A stretch of 64,000 bases of DNA from Aricia agestis (Eukaryota; Arthropoda; Insecta; Lepidoptera; Lycaenidae): NCBI RefSeq assembly GCF_905147365.1, contig NC_056409.1, positions 17,427,001 through 17,491,000 of the forward strand. Direction: 5' to 3'. The translations under genes and the position numbers were made by a program. The notes under the pieces were generated by a model, which had not been told where the DNA came from, ran no database searches, and saw only the letters and a list, made by a program, of their open reading frames with translations. Positions 43,222 through 53,036 of the stretch are shown in pieces. Each line of letters starts with the position of its first letter. Positions within the stretch are counted from its first letter, which is position 1.

Positions 43222-43366
43222 ACTCTCGTCCGGAGCTGGTTTACACGTTCATCGAGCAGGCGGTGCAGCCGGGCGCGCAGGTGGCGCTCAAGTGCTCCGC
43301 CGTGGGGGAACCCCCGCCGCGATTCCGATGGACGCTCGACGGACAACCTATACCTGCACATCACGG
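43222..43366 (+). CDS. Dscam-like: Dscam-like exon: Ig5, first half
   Basis: Encodes DSRPELVYTFIEQAVQPG to PIPAHHG. The B-strand Cys is in ALKCSAVGE and the core Trp in FRWTLDGQ. It enters in phase 1 (two bases complete Asp) and leaves in phase 2 at donor GG|GTAATA. The acceptor (CATGTTGACAG) has a poor pyrimidine tract and follows degenerate repeats, so an alternative upstream acceptor (CTATACAG at 43208) is possible. Confidence 0.85.
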
Positions 43367-44342
43367 GTAATACCGAACCACAACCGATACCAGTTAACGA
43401 ACTTTTTATGAAAATCGCTTTTCATAAAGAGATTTACAAACACATAATCACACATAGTACCTAGGTAATAGGTATATTACATTGATTGATTTCCTCAATA
43501 GGTAGGTACATCTTGTGACCGTCCATAAAGACACATAGTTATTATCTTTGCCTAAGGATGGTTTATTGTATAAACAATGAAAATGTTTAAGTAACTCACT
43601 AGACCACTGGTCATTGGATCTTTAGAGTTAATAACAATTTTAAAGTCAAGTTTTTACTTTAAAATTGTCTTTGTCTTCGTTTATTAAACGCCAGATTGAG
43701 TACTACGTCTTGATAATTTGCGAGGTCTTTATTGCTTCTACGGGTACAAATAAAATCTTTGAAAAATATATTAGCGCACCAGCTGCCAGCGCTATCGCAA
43801 AAACGCCCCGGTCTTTATGACTTATGGCGGCGTTATAAACGGACAGTAACAAAATGACCATCATAACATCGACAGATTTCACGTGCTCAGATAGCTGACG
43901 ATATCACAGATTTAGGCGATCGATGGACACGGGCTCGCGTCTTAATAAAACTTTGACCTTTTTGGGAGTTCATGTGATCTCGTTAGAATTGAATATTGGT
44001 AGATAGCTTTCATGATCGTAGAGGTTGAGGTTTTCGCATAATACACACACATAACTTTATCTCAACCAATACCATTGCAATGAATGCATGCTTTATGTTA
44101 AGTGAGTAAAGTCAAATTGTTGACTAGCTGGTAACTAGTGGTCCATTTGCTATAAGACACTATTCACTCATAAGTGACATACAATTAGTTTTTGTTATTC
44201 GTAGCTTACAATGCATACATTTCAATATGGTGATGTAAGTAGTGGAGCCGGTTCTTTTCGCCCGATTAATTCCCGGAGCGGTGGTAGGCACCGTAGTGCC
44301 GACATTCAGATTTTTTTTTTGGAAAAACATTAACTCTGATAA
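43367..44342. other. Intron sequence, nothing recognised
   Basis: Intron within Ig5. AT-rich up to the SINE-like insertion; no further exon or RNA gene seen. Confidence 0.5.
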
Positions 44343-44677
44343 TTTTTTTTTTTTATGAAATAAGGGGGCAAACGAGCAAACGGGTCACCTGATGGAAAGC
44401 AACTTCCGTCGCCCATGGACACTCGCAGCATCAGAAGAGCTGCAGGTGCGTTGCCGGCATTTTAAGAGGGAATAGGGTAATACTGAAGGGTAGGGATGGG
44501 AAGGGAAGGGAATAGGGGTGGGTAGAAAAGTGAATAGTGTAGGGGATTGGGCCTCCGGTAAACTCACTCACTCGGCGAAACACAACGCAAGCGCTGTTTC
44601 ACGCCGGTTTTCTGTGAGAACGTGGTATTTCTCCGGTCGAGCCGGCCCATTCGTGCCGAAGCATGGCTCTCCCACGT
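44343..44677 (-). mobile_element. A-tailed SINE-like retroposon, copy b
   Basis: Full-length copy of the family described at 34328, poly(T) at 44343-44354. It ends 38 bp before the Ig5 second-half exon, so the insertion has replaced most of the normal intron 3' region and lies about where the branch point should be. Confidence 0.85.
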
Positions 44678-44715
44678 ATAAAAAATATTTGATTTGAATC
44701 ACTGCGCAAACGCAG

Positions 44716-44894
44716 GGCGACAATCTCAGAGGGTCGCGAGGGCGGCGGCATGGGCGGCAGTCTGGGCGGCGCGAACTACGTGCTGTCGACGCTCGCGCTG
44801 TCGGGCGCGCGCGTTGAGCACGGCGGCCGCTACGAGTGCCGCGCCACCAACGCGCACGGCTCAGTCGCGCACGCCGCCAGGCTTAACGTCTATG
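44716..44894 (+). CDS. Dscam-like: Dscam-like exon: Ig5, second half
   Basis: Encodes ATISEGREGG to RLNVY. The F-strand motif is VEHGGRYECRATNAHG (Y-x-C). A glycine-rich stretch (GGGMGGSLGG) sits in the loop before YVLSTLALSG, longer than usual for Dscam Ig5. Acceptor CGCAAACGCAG is short of pyrimidines; donor TATG|GTATGT. Phase 2 in, phase 1 out. Confidence 0.88.
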
Positions 44895-46296
44895 GTATGT
44901 TCAATTTATTTTCTACTCTTCTGGTCTAGCGACCCATGCCGTCGCTTTGTAGTGGCGTAGGGCAAAAAAAAACCTGAAGCCTAGGTCATAAAGTGGCATT
45001 TTATTTGAGTTTTTGTCAGACATGGTCGCTTGTCGCGTTGATGGGAACGGTACCCTTAGGGTATCACTTATCGAGTCGCGGCGATCCAAATAAGCCAATC
45101 GGAACTGGTAGTCTGACAAGTCTTTCAATTGACAACATTTCAAAATTTTAACATAGATTTTTTATTATTTTATATGAAAGTAGACTTAAAATAAGGCGAC
45201 ACGTGTTTCTTGCTTTTTCAAAATTATGTTTTTATGATACCTAAAAAATAGATTTTAATCCTTCGTATTCTAAAGAGACGTAAGCGCCAAATGATGTCAT
45301 TAATTCCATTACACTTTAATTCCATTACACTTAAACAAAAGAAAAAATCTGTCAATGTAAGTTTGTTACGTTTATTATGACGTCTGTCAATGTCATCGTC
45401 AAGCTGTCAGGTAACCAATGAGGTAATGTTACTTTTTAGAAATGTCATTGTAGACAGGTGGTTGACAGTGACGTTTTTGTTTTTATGCTTCATGTTGTCT
45501 TTTTAAAACTATTTTACACCAGGCAAACAAACTGTATGATATTATGCCGTAAGTATGACGTCACAGCGTATTTTTCAGTTTTTCTTTATTTTCTCAGTAA
45601 ATAAGCAATATAAAAAATTTTTGAATATTTTTTTGATATCAGGAGGAGAAACTAAAGAAACGGTATTTTTTATTTTAAGGCTTAAAAATTTTGAAATGTT
45701 GTCAATTAAATGTGTTACATTTCCTTGTGTAGTAAATTAAGGTCCTTTATAATGGCTCATTTAAAAATGCATTTTATTGCATCAACTCGTCACGTCGTAT
45801 ACGTTACTTTACATGATGAAAAACGTATAAAAGTTAAAAGAAACCGAGGTTCAACAAAACTTTGTTAAGCATTTTTTGAAGCATTTAATTTATCCAATGC
45901 TACAGTTTTTAACGGTAACTCATTTTTACAATTTACGTAAAGCGATAGAAATCGTGTTTTATGAACCTTTCGCCGCTCGGGAGTTTCGTAATTAAAATTA
46001 TAAATTTTCACAGCTTTAATTACTTACTTAATTTTATGTCTCGAACTTTCCGACAAGTTTTTCAAACACGGTTCCTCAATTAACGGCCGAGTGAATGAGA
46101 GCTGCTCCACAAAGTGAAACATGTTGTAAATTTTACGAACCGTCGACAATGTTTACCGCTTACAATATTGCGAATTGCAGTGGCCCGAAATACTAGCTGT
46201 TTTCACGTTTTTGTCTGCATTTTTTATCTACTCTTGCTCCAATTTATAATTTACAAGATAATTATTTTATAGTAAACACATTTTTCTTATCCTTAG
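44895..46296. other. Intron between Ig5 and Ig6
   Basis: AT-rich. It contains a short direct duplication TTAATTCCATTACACTT at 45300-45332. No exon or known transposon recognised. Confidence 0.45.
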
Positions 46297-46387
46297 GCCC
46301 ACCGTACATAAGAGCAATGAACCCGGTGAAAGCGGTCGCTGGAACCGAAGTTACCATTTGGTGTCCATACTACGGCTTTCCTATCGA
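46297..46387 (+). CDS. Dscam-like: Dscam-like exon: Ig6, first half
   Basis: Encodes PPYIRAMNPVKAVAGTEVTI then WCPYYGFPI. The B-strand Cys is in IWCPYYG. The acceptor has a fair pyrimidine tract (TTTTTCTTATCCTTAG) and the donor is ATCGA|GTGAGT. Phase 1 in, phase 2 out; joined to the next exon it gives PIDSVKWE, a conserved Dscam Ig6 motif. Confidence 0.9.
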
Positions 46388-46471
46388 GTGAGTATAACTA
46401 GAAACTCTACTCGTATTGTTTGGCAACGCACTAATACGCCGTTGTATTCTAATGTAGAATAGGACGACGTG

Positions 46472-46564
46472 GCGTAGAGTGCGCTACGCCAAACATGCGG
46501 TTGCGTAGCATAGTGCTACGCCAAATTGAGGCTGCGTAGCATTATGCTACGAAGCTACGCTGAG
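46472..46564. repeat. Three 31-bp tandem units, each palindromic
   Basis: GCGTAG...CTACG palindromes start at 46472, 46503 and 46534, exactly 31 bp apart. Each unit can form a short stem (GCGTAGCATAGTGCTACGC-like). The cluster lies 85 bp inside the intron after the Ig6 first-half exon. Confidence 0.75.
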
Positions 46565-46753
46565 TGTACATGAAATGGTTTTTAGTTGCATGTATGTTGA
46601 ATTTAAAGTTAATGGACGATTATTTTGTATTATTTTATATTTTGCAATTTGCTTTTTGCATAAACAAAATAATAGAAAATAAATAAATAAAGTAAGTAAA
46701 GAATTAGAACTTCTATAATGTACCTCGTGTAGCCACTAAATCACAAAACATAC

Positions 46754-46942
46754 TCTTTTGAGGAAGAACGAAGGCGGGAACTAGATCTCAAACGTGACCA
46801 GCTAAAAGCAAGACCGCCTGCTAATATACGATACAATTATGTAAATGGTGCCCTAACTTGCGAATCCTGCTCTCGCACCTTTACTGCTAAGATTGGGTAT
46901 ATTAGCCATATAAGAGCAAAACATAATGTTATGAACAATTAA
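46754..46942 (+). pseudogene. LINE ORF2 C-terminal fragment with C2H2 finger
   Basis: A 62-residue open frame ends in a stop at 46940. It contains CESCSRTFTAKIGYISHIRA then KH, a C-x2-C-x12-H-x4-H zinc finger. The arrangement (basic ERRRELDLKR, then a finger at the extreme C terminus) is that of non-LTR retrotransposon ORF2 proteins in insects. A short 3' UTR and an (AT)n tail near 46985 follow. It is 5'-truncated, inserted in the intron in gene orientation, and not an exon of the adhesion gene. Confidence 0.65.
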
Positions 46943-47417
46943 ACATAACCAAGTCACTGAAGCCGAAAACGGCTAGGTAGATTATATATATATATATCGT
47001 GTAGCCAAAATACAATGATAGAAAACGCATATTTTACTATAGTAAGTAAATTCTTTGCAATCGATTCTCTGAAACTATTAAACGTTGCAATTTATTTTTT
47101 TGTATAAGGTCATTACAGAAAATAAATAAATGAAACACTTTTAGCAATTTAAAAGCTGTGTGCAGCGCAAATTGTAAAAACCTCATTGAAAAAGGATTCA
47201 GCTACAAACTAAAAATGTTTACTACTAGTGAAAAGCTTTGAACTGTGTAAATTACATTTTACAGTGAAATAAATGCTTTAACAATTGTTACGTTTGATGC
47301 TACGAAAAATATTATTAGTTTTTATTTTTATACGAATAAAGAAAAAAGTATGTTTTATAACTCATTAATTTAGGGTTCCATTCCTAATACAAAGGGATCC
47401 TAAAACGGGGTCTACTA

Positions 47418-47689
47418 ATGCTGAGTACTCACATACGGTTTTGCTCGATACTTTTACTCCAAATCGAGCAATAACCACTGTGTGGACCGCAAAACTGACA
47501 ACTCGAAGGCTCGCATCGAGCCGCTCGAAGGATTGATGGAACCGGATCGAGCTGGATTGATGGAATGAAATATATCGATTTAGAATAAAACTATTGAACA
47601 ATGCTGAATGTATTGACGAAAGCCCGAGCCGCGGGTTTTGCTCGACGTTATTGCTCGATCGAGCAAAACCGTATGTGAGTACTTAGCAT
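47418..47689. mobile_element. MITE with 32-bp inverted ends
   Basis: ATGCTGAGTACTCACATACG at the left is matched by CGTATGTGAGTACTTAGCAT at the right; arms extend to TTTTGCTCGAT with one mismatch in 32. The interior has GAGC-rich words (CTCGAAGG, ATCGAGC). Superfamily unassigned. Confidence 0.8.
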
Positions 47690-47853
47690 AAGACAGAGTA
47701 AGACTTCGCTTTCTATCCACTCGTCCGTCCATCTGTCAGTCTGTCAGCAGGTTGCTATTACTTCTAAAATCTGTGGGTTGCTATAACTAGACAGTTGATT
47801 TTTTTACAAGAAATTATTTAGGTTAATACACAAATATAGCAATCATTGGTATA

Positions 47854-48080
47854 CTAGGGTTAACAAAACTAAATGATAATACTTTAGGGTGTGTATGACT
47901 TACTTACATACAAAAGTAACTTTCTTTTAACTTTTTGACTTTTAACTTTTGTATAGGCAACTTCATAACGCTGCATGGCTTGCCCATACAAAACACCAAA
48001 AAAAAATCACAGTATATAATGTATATTAGGGACACATACATGCCCTAAAGTATTATCACTTAGTTTTGTTACATCCTGTA
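47854..48080. mobile_element. Fold-back MITE, GGGTGTAACA family, copy 3
   Basis: Ends TACTAGGGTTAACAAAAC and GTTTTGTTACATCCTGTA, with the inner pair ATGATAATACTTTAGGGTGT and complement. Its right end is 25 bp before the next coding exon. Confidence 0.7.
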
Positions 48081-48105
48081 TAATAGCAATGATATTATTG
48101 TCTAG

Positions 48106-48256
48106 CTCGGTAAAATGGGAGGGTGGTGCGGGGGCGGATGTCCGCTACCAGCAGCGCGACGGGCAGCTGACCATCGTCAACGTGGATAAGACCAGGGACA
48201 AGGGCGGCTGGGTCTGCTCCGTGCTCACGCCGGGCGGCGAACTCGCCAGGCGCGAG
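48106..48256 (+). CDS. Dscam-like: Dscam-like exon: Ig6, second half
   Basis: Encodes SVKWEGG to LARRE. Core Trp in VKWEGG; F-strand motif DKGGWVCSV, with Trp where Tyr is usual. Acceptor GATATTATTGTCTAG is very poor in pyrimidines; donor GAG|GTGAGT. Phase 2 in, phase 0 out. MITEs end 25 bp upstream and begin about 30 bp downstream. Confidence 0.88.
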
Positions 48257-48286
48257 GTGAGTTTAAATTTCGAACACAAAACTCTT

Positions 48287-48483
48287 AAGGCGTTTCCACA
48301 CGACGTATTTTTTGCGCACTGACGACGCGCGTTTCTGATGCGCTTGTCTTCTGCGTGTTTTTATCACGTTTTGGCAGATATAATGTTTAAAACGTGTCGG
48401 GTTCCTTCCGTTTGCTGAGCGTTCAACTTGCGTTTCTATCGATACAATCGAGCGTAAAAAAACGTCGTGTGGAAGGTCCCTTA
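48287..48483. mobile_element. MITE with CCACACGACGT inverted ends
   Basis: AAGGCGTTTCCACACGACGT at the left pairs with ACGTCGTGTGGAAGGTCCCT at the right. TTA lies at both borders. It begins about 30 bp after the donor of the Ig6 exon. Confidence 0.65.
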
Positions 48484-49170
48484 GCTTCGATTTCTTGAAG
48501 TAAGTTTGAATTTAGAACGGTAACTACTCCTTGCTTCAATATTTTTTCAACCCTCCCCCTGTAGCATCCTACCTTGCAGTGAACTAGCCTGGATCAATAC
48601 GAATTTACAACGTCACAAAACACAAACTCCTTTCTGGCGTAGCCCGCAAAACGAAATCCTTTACTTTTTTAAATGAAACCTTACAAAACAGTACGAACTT
48701 CCTGAGGTGAACTGAAACGCGATTTCATTTTAATTTAAATCTAGAGCTGTAAAAAATAGAAGTCCCTTCTTAACCGTTTGAGTATTTACTAACAGAAGTT
48801 GAACGAACTTTTTTAATAGCAATGAAACTTTAAGTTCAGTTCCTTCCAATTTTAAAGTACATTTTGTTACAATTTTTTGTTTCAAAATGAAAATCTTTAT
48901 GTAACTTTGCAAATCTGTAATTTCTATAAAATTATTTTGGTTGTAAAACATGTTACATATTTTTATTCACTTTGAAAAATATGCTTCTATTTTAGCGTTA
49001 AAACATATTAATTAAGTAGATAATAGATCTGATAATAAAAATATACACATCGTCGCCTTCGGTTGCGGTCAGATGACCGCACACAACTCCCATCAATTCT
49101 TTTTAACGACATTTATGTAGAATATAAACTTATAAAGTATAAAATATGACCAGCATTTATTTGGCTGTAG
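48484..49170. other. Intron sequence, nothing recognised
   Basis: AT-rich intron. A phrase near 49062-49080 (TTGCGGTCAGATGACCGC) strikingly resembles the coding phrase at 49230-49245 (TTGCGGTCAGGTGACCGC) of the following exon. Confidence 0.4.
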
Positions 49171-49335
49171 GTCCAAATAAACGTCGTCTCGCCGCCGGTG
49201 CTGTCGCCAATAGTATTCCCGCCCGGGTTGCGGTCAGGTGACCGCGCTCAGATCACCTGCACTGTCACCTCGGGTGACATGCCAGTCTACTTCTCCTGGC
49301 TCAAGGATCAGATGCCCATCTCTAGTGTATTACAG
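49171..49335 (+). CDS. Dscam-like: Dscam-like exon: Ig7, first half
   Basis: Encodes VQINVVSPPVLSPIVFPPGL to PISSVLQ. B-strand Cys in ITCTVTSGDMPV; core Trp in FSWLKD. Acceptor TTGGCTGTAG, donor CAG|GTAAGA. Phase 0 at both ends, 55 codons. The SGDMPV-FSW arrangement is characteristic of Dscam Ig7. Confidence 0.92.
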
Positions 49336-49577
49336 GTAAGACTTTTTATGTTTTAAAGTGCTCTTTGAATTGTTCGCTTTAATATGTTTTAGAAGGTAGT
49401 TTAGAAGACTATTTGAATAATATTGTGGTTTGTAGACTCTTGTACAATATTTACCATAGTTTTTAAGAAAAAATATATGTCAAGACATTTTTATCATGTC
49501 ACAAAATTATTAAAAACTGTTTAGAGACATAAATTATATTTTAATTATTATAGGTGTACTTCATACTTTTATTTATA

Positions 49578-50065
49578 CTAGAGATCGCCCAATGGTCGAA
49601 ATTCGACCTTAGTTTCAAACACATTAGGACTGCTACGTTTAATTAGTAAAAAAATATTGACTTTATCATTTTTTTTTTCAACTCTCGTCTCTGGGACTCA
49701 GCTGATCTCAGACTGGCCGTATAAGCATTGTCTAATAGTATCTAAGATTCAATAAAAAAACTATAATCCATTTTCAATTTGTCACCTTGTTGTCAACAGA
49801 CTTCAACCATAAATAAACGAGTATAATTCGTATGTATAGGCTTGTCACTCAAAAATCTGTCATCTTCTTGAGTGTGCGTATTGTAGTGTGTGTAATGTTT
49901 TATTTGTTAAAAAATGTATGATAAAAGCATAATTTCAAATTAATATTAGCTCGATGCACTCCTTTACCATATAAACTATAATTGTGCAAAATTTAATTTA
50001 CCTACGTTTCCCCATTTTTCGTCAAAAGGGATACAAAGTTTTTGGCTTACGTATTAATATATAGA
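49578..50065 (-). mobile_element. Helitron-like element, GGTCGAAATTCGACC hairpin family, copy 1
   Basis: On the - strand it starts TC after A (50066) and ends with the perfect hairpin GGTCGAAATTCGACC, ATTGGGCGATCT and CTAG before T. An inverted, full-length partner is at 57772-58275; both have exact A|TC...CTAG|T borders. No coding capacity. Confidence 0.8.
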
Positions 50066-50312
50066 TGTAACAGTAAACCTGATAACTTTTAAAAGATAAA
50101 ATCAAAATCAACCACTCAATACATTATGTTTTTACTAACGTAGAACAAAGACTTATTAATGAATCGCGACATGTCTATAGTGTAGGCGGGCCGGTCGTTA
50201 GCGCAGGGTCTTCACTCTCCGGGGTGTAAACTGTCCTCACGCCCATTCAGACCAAACGTCAATTAGTAGTATTTAATAAAAGCTATGAATAACGAATAAA
50301 AGTATCCATACT
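50066..50312. other. Intron sequence, nothing recognised
   Basis: AT-rich between two Helitron copies. Confidence 0.4.
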
Positions 50313-50522
50313 TCCGTACTAATATTATAAATGCGAAAGTGTCTGTCTGTCTGTCTGTCTGTCTGTTACCTCTTCACGCCCAAACCGCTGAACCGATTTG
50401 GCTAAAATTTGGCTTGGAGATTTGAGTCCCGGGAAAGGATATAGGATAGTTTTTATCCCGGAATGTACGATTCCCGCGCAATAAATTAATTTAGGCGCAA
50501 CGGAGTTGCGGGCGTCATCTAG
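50313..50522 (+). mobile_element. Helitron-like element, GCAACGGAGTTGC family
   Basis: Head GTACTAATATTATAAATGCG with (CTGT)n, then TTCACGCCCAAACCGCTGAA, and end GCGCAACGGAGTTGCGGGCG, TCATCTAG|T. Compact 210-bp complete copy; its 3' end matches 37057-37100. Confidence 0.75.
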
Positions 50523-51200
50523 TAAATAATAAAAATGGAATATGTGCATGAAAAGTGTTTACTGTGAAACATGAATTTGCATCAAGAAGTTACAGTTCAT
50601 TCAATATCATATTACTTATATTGTTATGAAAAGTTTTTGCTAAGTAATTATTAGACATTGGTATTAGGATGTACTATATTATTAAAGTTGTGAAATTTAT
50701 TATGAATATACTTAGATCTATACGATTTATTATGCGACTAAAAGATTTTTAGGTTTGGCAAGTTTTTAACAAAGTTTGCGATACGATATTGGCAAGATTG
50801 TTCGTTCAAAGTTATTTTACCGCTTTCCGAGACTTTTATGCCGACGCAATAAGTATCATTTCCGTAGAACTCTGAGGTAAAAGTTTACTGTGTGGCATGC
50901 TGCCAGATCTACCTCCGAGTCCTATCCGTCTGCTGAATATTAATAATAAATATACAAAGCTACGTCTTTAGCCTACGAACTTTATTTAACTTGCGATATT
51001 TTTCAAGTGAAGAAGACAGTTTCGAATCTTGATACTGATAAGAAAAGTTTGACGATACTAGTATTTATTTTAGTAGATATTAATAAACATTTGCAAATAT
51101 AAACTATGTTAAACGTAGTAGAAATGTGAACTGTTACAATATTTGCATACTAAATTGTACTCGTTCATATTTTTTGGTACCGTAATACCATATGGGATGG
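50523..51200. other. Intron sequence, nothing recognised
   Basis: AT-rich, no repeat family or exon recognised. Confidence 0.4.
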
Positions 51201-51296
51201 GTGGATATGGCATGTCAATGTAGATGTTAGTGGTCAGTGGTTATGGTATGTCAATGGATATTAGACATAGTTGCTAGTGGATATGGTATGTCATTG
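51201..51296 (+). repeat. Three degenerate tandem units before the Ig7 second exon
   Basis: GTGGATATGGCATGTCAATG, GTGGTTATGGTATGTCAATG and GTGGATATGGTATGTCATTG start at 51201, 51237 and 51277. The last ends 28 bp before the exon, within the branch-point region. Confidence 0.7.
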
Positions 51297-51323
51297 TAGT
51301 TGTTATCCTCCCACATTGTGCAG

Positions 51324-51459
51324 GTGGACGAGCGCGGCGCGGAGTTCTACAGCATGCTATTGTTCAAGTCGCTGACGGCGGCGCACAGCGGCGTGTACAC
51401 GTGCGTCGTCACCAACACCGCCGGCAAGGCCAACACTTCCGCCGAGCTCGCTATCAAAG
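51324..51459 (+). CDS. Dscam-like: Dscam-like exon: Ig7, second half
   Basis: Encodes VDERGAEFYSMLLFKSL to SAELAIK. F-strand motif AHSGVYTCVVTNTAG. Acceptor CCTCCCACATTGTGCAG, donor AAAG|GTATCA. Phase 0 in, phase 1 out. Confidence 0.92.
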
Positions 51460-52068
51460 GTATCAATCGTGGTGTCCGTTTTAGCGTATACGTATTTATA
51501 TAGTACTCTGTGCTATACGGTACGATCGTATCGTACACACAAGTCAGATACATCGCATGAAAGAGTACTAATATTCAATTGAATAATCAGTAGCACGTAA
51601 AAGTATAAAATGTTGTAAACATGACTTATTTGTAATTTGTAACTTATAAATTTATTAGATACGTTATGAAATACCTACGTAATAATACATATTGCATACT
51701 TAAATAAAATAGTAATGTTTGCTGATTTTAGTTTTATAGTTATTGATTTTGAGGCCTTATAGGTTGAATATAAAATAACATTTGTGCCATTTGACGCGCA
51801 GCCATAAAAAAGTTACAGCAGCCCCGCGCTTTTCACACTAATTTGCTAATTTGTAATAAGAACTTATTTCCTCTGGTCTCTTTGCAAAATAACGATGAGT
51901 ACAATTTGTAAAATTGTATATTTATTTTAAGCTAGGTGACTTATTCATATTAGTCATGAATTTAGACTTAAGCTAACAGTCGCCAAATTAAGTAGTTACA
52001 CAATTTTCCCAACAAATATATCAGTATTCTGAAATTTTTGATTACTTATTCTAATCTTATCTTATCTT
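51460..52068. other. Intron between Ig7 and Ig8, first part
   Basis: AT-rich, nothing recognised. Confidence 0.4.
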
Positions 52069-52096
52069 TCTTATATCTTTAAACGCGCAATTCCTG

Positions 52097-52169
<73 letters not shown>

Positions 52170-52446
52170 GGAATCTCGGAATCGGCTCCAACGATTTTCA
52201 TGAAATTTAGTATTTAGGGGGTTTCGGGGGCGAGAAATCGATCTAGCTAGGAATCATTTTCAGAAAATGTCTTTTTATTCGTGTTTTATCGATAATCGAT
52301 AAACTGAAAAATATGACTCTTCCTGACATCTATTGGCGAATAATAATACTATTTTGTTAGCAACTAATTGTTTTAACGACCAGCAGATGGTGTTATTAAG
52401 TAACACGAAGTCAATGAGTGTTTGCTATACCGAGCAAAGCTCAGTC
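52069..52446 (+). mobile_element. Helitron-like element, GAGCAAAGCTC family, 3'-truncated
   Basis: Starts TCTTATATCTTTAAACGCGC, has a very long (TA)n tract at 52099-52166, the blocks GGGGGTTTCGGGGGCGA and ATCGATAATCGATAAACTG, and stops in the terminal hairpin (CCGAGCAAAGCTCAGT) without CAGCTAG. Inverted relative to the 17660 copy. Confidence 0.7.
52099..52166. repeat. (TA)n microsatellite, about 68 bp
   Basis: Uninterrupted TA dinucleotides inside the Helitron copy; the tract is expanded relative to the two copies at 17.9-18.2 kb. Confidence 0.95.
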
Positions 52447-52705
52447 ATCCAGGTACTTCTTGCATTAACGCAGTTATTTTGTGTTAAATATTACCGGAAT
52501 GAAACTCGCAAAAATACCCGCCGAGTAGGGTATACAAGATATTGTAACTTCCAAAGCCATGTTAAAATTTATATTAACAACATAATACTAACCATAATAT
52601 ATTATGACAAAATAAAACGCTAATCGTATCAAATGTAGAGTCAGTCACATACGGAATTGCCCATATAGAGTAACTTCAAGATATTATAACTTCCAACTTT
52701 CACAG

Positions 52706-52825
52706 TGCCGCCATTTTGGCAAATGGAACCATCAGACGCGGCGGTGCTGCTGAACGGGTCGCTGACGGTGAGCTGCGAGGCGCGCGGACATCCCGCGCCC
52801 GCCATCTACTGGACCAAGTTCTCCG
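52706..52825 (+). CDS. Dscam-like: Dscam-like exon: Ig8, first half
   Basis: Encodes PPFWQMEPSDAAVLLNGSLT to WTKFS. B-strand Cys in TVSCEARGHPAP; core Trp in IYWTKF. Acceptor CAACTTTCACAG, donor TCCG|GTAATT. Phase 1 in, phase 1 out. Confidence 0.9.
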
Positions 52826-53036
52826 GTAATTCATAGTAATTATTACTACAGCTGTTAGAGTTTGGGTTGTGTTCTTTAAATTAAGACCGCTGCACACATT
52901 GGGCCAACGCATTGCAGTGCAGTGCAGGGAAACTCACTGCCAAGTAGGCTTAAACACGTAGCCCGTAGGTCCAATGCTCTGGCTTTATGCGTTGGCCCAA
53001 TGTCTATCGGACTTTATACTTAAGTTATTAGGATGA
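52826..53036. other. Intron with a small inverted repeat
   Basis: CATTGGGCCAACGCATTG (52899-) and GCGTTGGCCCAATG (52990-) are inverted copies, perhaps ends of a small MITE. Confidence 0.45.

Noticed and set aside
46754..46942. C2H2 zinc-finger frame as an exon of the adhesion gene
   Set aside because: It lacks splice sites, ends in its own stop and tail, and matches the C terminus of non-LTR retrotransposon ORF2 proteins.
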